DNA of 64,000 nucleotides. It comes from Candidatus Melainabacteria bacterium (lineage in GTDB: Bacteria > Cyanobacteriota > Vampirovibrionia > Obscuribacterales > Obscuribacteraceae). Location of the stretch: NCBI GenBank assembly GCA_016716405.1, contig JADJWK010000004.1:992001-1056000 (forward strand), read 5' to 3'. Below, in pieces: positions 59,218-64,000 of the stretch; the first letter of the stretch is position 1; each line of letters starts with the position of its first letter. Under the pieces are notes generated by a model. The model searched no databases. It saw only the letters and a list, made by a program, of their open reading frames with translations, and had not been told where the DNA came from. A program made the translations under genes and the position numbers.

Positions 59218-60426
59218 TTGCAAAGTCAACTCAAAAAACTAGCTCCGGGTCTACTGGCCATGATCTCCTTCTTCCCCTCCCTCCCGGCGGCAGCCCAGGA
59301 CTATGCCTCAGGAGTGAGCCTCTTCAGGAAGCAGGACTATCAGAAGGCGGCTCTCGAATTCGTCCGGGTGATGCGCAAAGATCCCAACAACAGCAATGCC
59401 ATGTATTATGCTGCTGCCTCCTACCAGCGCCTGGGGAACAACGGCCAGGCGGAGCGCTACTACAAAGAGCTCATCCAGAAATTCCCGGGCTCCGCAGGCG
59501 CCGCTTATGCCCGCAAAGCCCTGGCATCGATGCAGGGAGGCGGCGCTCAGAAAAGCGGCGGAGGCAGCCAGCAGGTCCAGCAGGCCCTGCAAAAATTGCA
59601 GCAGTACGGGCAGACGCGCTCCGCCCAGCCCAGGCATAGAATGGCTCCGGGAGACTATATCCCGGATCATGAAAAGGTCTATTTCGAGCTCGACGAGAAA
59701 AAGCATCCCCGGGTCAAATGCCTGGTGAACGGCCGTCCGGTCAGCATGCTCTTCGACACCGGCGCCGAGATGTGCGCCGTGGACCAGGATACGGCTCGCT
59801 CCATCGGGCTGAGCATTCCAAAAGACGCGCCCACCACCCAGATAACCGGCTCGGTGGGAGTCGAGAATGCCAGGGTGGTCAACACCCAGATCGAGCTGGG
59901 CAAGATCAAGCGAACAGTACCGCTTATGGTGCTTGAGAAGTCCAGGCACCAGGTGCTCGGGATGTCCTTCTACGGCGATCTGCAGTACCGGATCGACAAT
60001 TCTCTGCACGCCATCAGTTTCGCCAAGGACGCCTCCAGCATGGGCGACTACAACACCGAGGACATTCCTTTCACCAGACGCGGCAAAGACATAATCGTGG
60101 AGGTGAAAGTGAACGGCAAAGCCTTCCCCATGTGCTTCGACACCGGAGCCCAGGGGACCATCTTTCCCGGCGCCGCTCTTGCCGGCGGAGGGGCCGGCTG
60201 GGAGCTGGTGGGCCAGAACACCGCCTCCGGTATCGGCGGTCAGGGAGGTGTCAAAGGAGTGTACAGAGTCAATACGGTAGAGCTTGGCCGGGTCAGGAAA
60301 ACCAATATGGAGGTCGTGGTGGATCCCAATTTCACGCACCCCTATGGTCTTCTCGGTCAGGACTTCTACGGGGACAAGACCTATACCATCGACCAGGCGA
60401 ACAATCGCATTAGAATGCGCCGCTAG
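59218..60426 (+). CDS. Exported TPR protein with two tandem retropepsin-like aspartyl protease domains (paralogue 2)
   Basis: This 402-aa paralogue has the same order: signal peptide (about 8-27), TPR pair (about 30-105), a Gln/Gly-rich linker, then two DTGA domains (180-183 and 308-311). The first flap-end motif is VLGMSFYG and the second LLGQDFYG. The TTG at 59218 is chosen because AGGAGG stands 9 nt before it and the signal peptide then begins at once; the upstream GTG at 59200 overlaps that ribosome site. It follows paralogue 1 on the same strand, a likely duplication. Confidence 0.88.
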   Translation: MQSQLKKLAPGLLAMISFFPSLPAAAQDYASGVSLFRKQDYQKAALEFVRVMRKDPNNSNAMYYAAASYQRLGNNGQAERYYKELIQKFPGSAGAAYARKALASMQGGGAQKSGGGSQQVQQALQKLQQYGQTRSAQPRHRMAPGDYIPDHEKVYFELDEKKHPRVKCLVNGRPVSMLFDTGAEMCAVDQDTARSIGLSIPKDAPTTQITGSVGVENARVVNTQIELGKIKRTVPLMVLEKSRHQVLGMSFYGDLQYRIDNSLHAISFAKDASSMGDYNTEDIPFTRRGKDIIVEVKVNGKAFPMCFDTGAQGTIFPGAALAGGGAGWELVGQNTASGIGGQGGVKGVYRVNTVELGRVRKTNMEVVVDPNFTHPYGLLGQDFYGDKTYTIDQANNRIRMRR

Positions 60427-60494
60427 CTTCGCCCGTCATTTGCCGGGGATAAGGGCTAAAGCACAGTATCATCGTCGCTGGCATACCTGTTCGT

Positions 60495-60740
60495 TCAAAG
60501 CAGGTAGATGAAAATGCCCATCGGCAGGCACACTGAAGCTAGAGTCCCCGCCAATGTCCAGTTCCTCCCAAGCTGCCATAAGAGACCCCAGTATCTCCAT
60601 TCCCAGACCAAAAATGCGTTTGCGCCATAAAAAACGGCGAAAAATACGTCAGAAACGCCTAGAAATGACACTTTCAGGTCGTTGATGCTATAAAAACTCA
60701 CCGGCTCTGTTTGCGTTCCGCTCTCATTTTCTCCATCCAT
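60495..60740 (-). CDS. Small two-helix membrane protein, unknown function
   Basis: An 81-aa frame starts at ATG 60740, with GGAGAAAGAG upstream. Two hydrophobic segments (VSDVFFAVFYGANAFLVWEW and TLAGTLASVCLPMGIFIYLL) follow a charged start. It is 29 bp downstream of the glycosyltransferase gene on the same strand. No family is recognised. Confidence 0.6.
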   Translation of the reverse strand: MDGENESGTQTEPVSFYSINDLKVSFLGVSDVFFAVFYGANAFLVWEWRYWGLLWQLGRNWTLAGTLASVCLPMGIFIYLL

Positions 60741-60769
60741 ACTCTTTCTCCATAAGAATTGAATGGCGA

Positions 60770-61549
60770 CTAATGTGCCCCCTTCTGGCCGTAAGACTTC
60801 TCTTCCCTGAGATACCTGATCTTCTTGCGAACATAGTCGCTGTAGATGGCCGTCAATTTCAATCCCAGTGCACCATCCAGGATACCACCACGGAGGATAT
60901 ACCTGGACCAGAAGGTCCAGAGAGGATGCACCATTTCGTTGAGGCGGCTGCAATGCCATCCGAATTTGCTGTTCCGGGCGAACTCCCGGGCCGAGAGCCG
61001 GGCGTACTTCTCCATGGCTCTGGCGAAACCGTCGACATCGCTATATGCATAATGGAGCATGGGGTTTTTCAGAGTACGCACCGGACCGTCCATCTTGATC
61101 GCCTCGTGCACCAGGCGGTCGTTGAAGCTGCCCGAACCTTTCTTGATCAGGCGAAGCTGGGCGTCGGGATAGAAACCCCCGTGCCGCACCGGGCTGTCAC
61201 CGATATAGAGAACTCGGGGTATTTTATAGCCGTCGCATTCGGAGGCCTTGCCGGAGTCGAATAGAGCCCTGATCTCGCAGACCAGCTCCGGGGTCAACAC
61301 CTCGTCGGCATCCAGGCTCAGGAGCCAGTCCCCCCGGGCGAGCCCGAGGGCGAAGTTCTTCTGAGCGGCATAGCCGAGCCACTCTTGATGGTGGCACTGC
61401 GCTCCGAATGATTCGGCAATCTCGACGGTCCTGTCGCTTGATCCCGAATCCACGAGGACGATCTCGTCGGCGAGCTCGCGCACGGCCTCGAGAACCCTGC
61501 CAATGGTCCGCTCTTCATCCTGGGCGACTATTACTACTGAAAGCGACAT
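60770..61549 (-). CDS. Family 2 glycosyltransferase (WaaE/KdtX-like)
   Basis: This 259-aa enzyme has the GT-A fold signature: SVVIVAQDEERTIGRVLEAV, EIVLVDSGSSDRTVEIAES, GYAAQKNFALGLARGDWLLSLDADE with the catalytic DAD, and YPDAQLRLIKKGSG. This subgroup (WaaE/RfaE-type) adds hexose or heptose to lipopolysaccharide core. Its start is 3 bp from the end of the third protease paralogue. The sugar and acceptor are unknown. Confidence 0.92.
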   Translation of the reverse strand: MSLSVVIVAQDEERTIGRVLEAVRELADEIVLVDSGSSDRTVEIAESFGAQCHHQEWLGYAAQKNFALGLARGDWLLSLDADEVLTPELVCEIRALFDSGKASECDGYKIPRVLYIGDSPVRHGGFYPDAQLRLIKKGSGSFNDRLVHEAIKMDGPVRTLKNPMLHYAYSDVDGFARAMEKYARLSAREFARNSKFGWHCSRLNEMVHPLWTFWSRYILRGGILDGALGLKLTAIYSDYVRKKIRYLREEKSYGQKGAH

Positions 61550-61552
61550 CGC

Positions 61553-62845
61553 TCAACGCTGGAATTTAATGACGTTATGGACGTTATCGATGGCATAGCG
61601 CCATTCCCCGAAAAATTCCTGACCCATGAGCGGATGCGGAATATTACCCTGATCGAGAACACTGATTCCAAAATTTCTCTTCTCTATCGGCCCCATTTTT
61701 ATTCGAGATACGTTGAAATGATAGGACTTCACGGTCCCGGCGATTCCTGTTGAGAAACCTTCTTCGGCACCGTCGGGGATACTGAGCCCGACCTGCTGGA
61801 TATGCTTGCGATCCAGTACGACTCCATGAGCGCCGGTATCGAAGAACATCGGAATCGGTTTGCCGTTTATCTCGACCTGCACGACCATCTCTTTGCCCTC
61901 CCGGTGGAAAGGCACCTCATAACGATTGGCCTGCTTGTCATAAATGGACCCCGTGCTGGACCTGCCGCCGATCAGATCGTTGCGGACGAATCGTATCGTC
62001 CCCCTGGTACCGCTTTGCGCTGCCTCAATAGAATAGCGGAAGTCTCTGAAGAAAGTCTGCCCGAGAAGAGGCGCCCCACTCATTCGCTCCTGGACACCAA
62101 TCGGAAAATTCTTGCGCTCGATCTGTCCGACCTTGACGCTGACATTCGTGGACCAGACGTCTACCGGCTCTCCTCCCACGCCCATGGCCTTGCCGATTGG
62201 CTCTCCCTTGGGAAGTGGAATTCCAAGCTGCTGGAGATGATTCTTGCCGAAAGAGCAGTTCTCCGCTCCGGTATCGAACATGATCTCGATAGGACGATTG
62301 TTCACATATGCCGTCACATAAAGGTGCCCGCTATCCGGCTTGCGGTAGAAATCGACCCGGGACTCCGCAGGCAGAGAGGACAGATCACCCGGGCTCGAAT
62401 GAGTGTTGACTATACCCACTGGTTGAGTCGACGAGGATCTCTGCGGCCGGGCATTACGCCCAGGCGACCTGGTAGCTGCGTCCACCACAGACTGCAGATA
62501 AGCAGGATCGATCTTTCCCAGAGCCCTGGCAGCAAGCTGTGCGGGCTCGGAGCTGGGACCGAGCTGAATCGCGTAAGCGTAGAGCTTCTTGGCGGAAGCC
62601 CTGTCCCCCGCCTGGTCATAACTGGCCCCCAGGAAATAATAGAGGCCAGGCTCTCTGGGATTGCTCTTCAGGGCACGGTTGAAAGCCTTGATCGCCTGCA
62701 CGTATTTCTGCTGTTTGAACAGCTTCACCCCCAGCTCGGTATCGGGATCGGCGGACCGGGCGGGCAGGGAAGCAAACAGGAGCAGGATCAGGACGGCTGA
62801 GGACAGAAACGCTGAAGATACGAGGATGCCGCTCTTTTTGACCAC
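61553..62845 (-). CDS. Exported TPR protein with two tandem retropepsin-like aspartyl protease domains (paralogue 3)
   Basis: This 430-aa protein has a signal peptide (about 9-31), TPR repeats (about 36-112), a Ser/Pro-rich linker and two DTGA domains (191-194 and 336-339), each followed by a conserved LLGQTFF or LMGQEFF. It is more diverged than the neighbouring pair and lies on the opposite strand. It precedes a glycosyltransferase gene by 3 bp. Three copies within 5 kb point to local family expansion. Confidence 0.88.
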   Translation of the reverse strand: MVKKSGILVSSAFLSSAVLILLLFASLPARSADPDTELGVKLFKQQKYVQAIKAFNRALKSNPREPGLYYFLGASYDQAGDRASAKKLYAYAIQLGPSSEPAQLAARALGKIDPAYLQSVVDAATRSPGRNARPQRSSSTQPVGIVNTHSSPGDLSSLPAESRVDFYRKPDSGHLYVTAYVNNRPIEIMFDTGAENCSFGKNHLQQLGIPLPKGEPIGKAMGVGGEPVDVWSTNVSVKVGQIERKNFPIGVQERMSGAPLLGQTFFRDFRYSIEAAQSGTRGTIRFVRNDLIGGRSSTGSIYDKQANRYEVPFHREGKEMVVQVEINGKPIPMFFDTGAHGVVLDRKHIQQVGLSIPDGAEEGFSTGIAGTVKSYHFNVSRIKMGPIEKRNFGISVLDQGNIPHPLMGQEFFGEWRYAIDNVHNVIKFQR

Positions 62846-62873
62846 AGAACAAACCTCCTCTATTCAGTATGCC

Positions 62874-64000
62874 TCACGCCCCCACCTCTGAAGCAATGAT
62901 GTTTTTCTGGATCTCCGAGGTCCCTTCGCAGATTTCCATCACTTTGGCGTCTCTGTATAGCTTTTCCACAGGCTCGTCGGCGCTGATGCCAAGCGAACCG
63001 AAGATCTGCACAGCCTCGCTGCTGTGGACCCGGGCGGTCCGGGCGGCATAGAACTTGCACATGGCGGCGTGGCGGGGAAATTCCTCCGGAGCCTCATCCT
63101 TGCTCCAGGCGGCCCTGAGGGTGAGCAGCCTGGCTGCCGAGGACTCCGCCGATAGATCCGCGAGCTTCCATTGAATGGCTTGCAGGCGCCCGATGGCAGA
63201 GCCGAATTGCTCCCGGCTGTTGGCCCGGCCGACGCTCAATTTTACGGCAGCTTCGAGCAGCCCCACCGCAGAGGCCGCCACCAGGGTCTTGGAGATGTTA
63301 TGGGCGAACTCGATCATCGAGGCGGTTTTGTCGTCGAGGTCCGCGGCAGTTTCCAGATCCCCCGGCTTCGGAAAGCCGAGGATACTCGATTCGCCGAGCT
63401 CGAGGGCAGCAAAATCGATGTCGCAGGTGCGGGCGCTGCGCAATCCGAGCTTGTCGCGATGCGCTCCATGCTTGATCGCCTTGCTGCTTTCAGCCAGATC
63501 CACCAGGCAAAAAACCAGCTTCTCCTTGAATTTTCCCGAGACCACCGCCAGCTGGGCAAGATCGCCATTGACCACCCAGCTCTTGCGACCGCTCAAAACT
63601 ACTTTGTCACCATCGACTTCAAGCTTGCTGGTCTGGGACCGGTAGTCGGAGCCGGCGTTCTCCTCGGCGATCGCCACGGCGCCAATCACCTCTCCCCGCG
63701 CAAGAAGCGGGAGGTAGCGAGACTTCTGGGTCTCGGTGCCGTACTTGTCGATCAGCTCGAGAGCTGCCGTATGAGCCGAGAAAGTAAGAGCCAACCCGGG
63801 GTCGACTTCGCCGAGGGCTTCCGCGAAAAGAGCCAGATCGACGAACTTGCCGCCCTTGCCGCCGTATTCGGTCGAGCAGCCGATGCCAAGAAAGCCTTTA
63901 CTGCCCAGGGTGCCGAGGAGCTCTTTCAAAGCGGACAGACCGGCGGGGCTGGCCGCCTGCTTCTCCAGCTCCGGCGCTACCGGCCTGACGTGCTCATTCA
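62874..64000 (-). CDS. Acyl-CoA dehydrogenase, 5' end beyond the window
   Basis: The frame stays open to the last base (HVRPVAPELEKQAASPAG is the first part visible), so the N-terminus is missing. The flavin-binding middle domain shows AVAIAEENAGSDY and RKSWVVNGDLAQ; the C-terminal domain shows REQFGSAIGRLQAIQWKLAD, SEAVQIFGSLGISADEPVEKLYRD and the end EICEGTSEIQKNIIAS. The catalytic base region is normal. It should oxidise an acyl-CoA in fatty-acid or amino-acid breakdown, passing electrons to ETF. Substrate chain length cannot be judged. Confidence 0.93.
   Translation of the reverse strand, partial: NEHVRPVAPELEKQAASPAGLSALKELLGTLGSKGFLGIGCSTEYGGKGGKFVDLALFAEALGEVDPGLALTFSAHTAALELIDKYGTETQKSRYLPLLARGEVIGAVAIAEENAGSDYRSQTSKLEVDGDKVVLSGRKSWVVNGDLAQLAVVSGKFKEKLVFCLVDLAESSKAIKHGAHRDKLGLRSARTCDIDFAALELGESSILGFPKPGDLETAADLDDKTASMIEFAHNISKTLVAASAVGLLEAAVKLSVGRANSREQFGSAIGRLQAIQWKLADLSAESSAARLLTLRAAWSKDEAPEEFPRHAAMCKFYAARTARVHSSEAVQIFGSLGISADEPVEKLYRDAKVMEICEGTSEIQKNIIASEVGA

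Overview
The window is 64 kb of dense, GC-rich bacterial chromosome with about 59 protein genes, one tRNA-Pro(GGG), no rRNA, no CRISPR array and no recognisable insertion sequence or prophage. The lineage is inferred, not proven. The Mtr4/SKI2-type helicase at the left edge, a CoaD gene followed by a Cdv3/DivIVA-like coiled-coil gene, and the ffh-rpsP-khpA order all look cyanobacterial-phylum-like. There are no photosynthesis genes, while adhE, a Hyf-like membrane complex and many TPR/low-complexity secreted proteins are present. A non-photosynthetic relative of cyanobacteria (Vampirovibrionia/'Melainabacteria', Obscuribacterales-like) fits best.

Layout. 1-5.4 kb: helicase (partial), tRNA-Pro, a SigB/SigF-type sigma factor divergent from a PAS/HAMP histidine kinase, coaD and a cdv3-like gene. 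5.5-9.6 kb: class A beta-lactamase-like serine hydrolase, SpoIIM and RDD membrane proteins, citrate synthase. 9.7-16.7 kb: a solitary Eco57I/PglX-like DNA methyltransferase, then a leftward run of an ABC-2 exporter pair, MlaC-like protein, SfsA and a calpain-like protease with an EF-hand. 16.8-24.8 kb: small membrane protein, a tight adhE-STAS-FeS-photolyase operon, a large TPR protein. 24.8-27.0 kb: a three-gene bufferin-type operon (precursor, MNIO/DUF692 enzyme, DUF2063 partner) in which the precursor is a predicted lipoprotein with five octapeptide-like repeats and a C-terminal Cys-x5-Cys. 27.1-31.7 kb: NarL/NarX-like two-component pair, a metzincin, nagB, a secreted cyclophilin. 31.7-40.2 kb: six-gene Hyf/Ehr-like membrane complex whose large subunit lacks the [NiFe] cysteines, divergent from arsR and a beta-carbonic anhydrase, with a perfect inverted repeat between. 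40.2-50.3 kb: an FG-repeat secreted protein, dnaK, MBL hydrolase, TIM-barrel-like secreted protein, alpha/beta hydrolase, DUF4149 protein, treZ. 50.3-57.9 kb: two membrane proteins, HD phosphohydrolase, ffh, rpsP, khpA, a small GspE-N-like protein, a GNAT acetyltransferase. 58.0-62.9 kb: three paralogous secreted TPR proteins each with two tandem retropepsin-like DTGA domains, plus a WaaE-like glycosyltransferase. The right edge cuts an acyl-CoA dehydrogenase.

The strongest candidates for new biology are the lipoprotein-type bufferin operon, the tandem retropepsin family and the [NiFe]-less Hyf/Ehr complex paired with ArsR and carbonic anhydrase. Two genes (response regulator 27148-27763 and cyclophilin 30918-31746) carry single-base frameshifts in C runs, and the helicase start may have the same problem. 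These may be sequence errors, so they should be checked before biological meaning is read into them.
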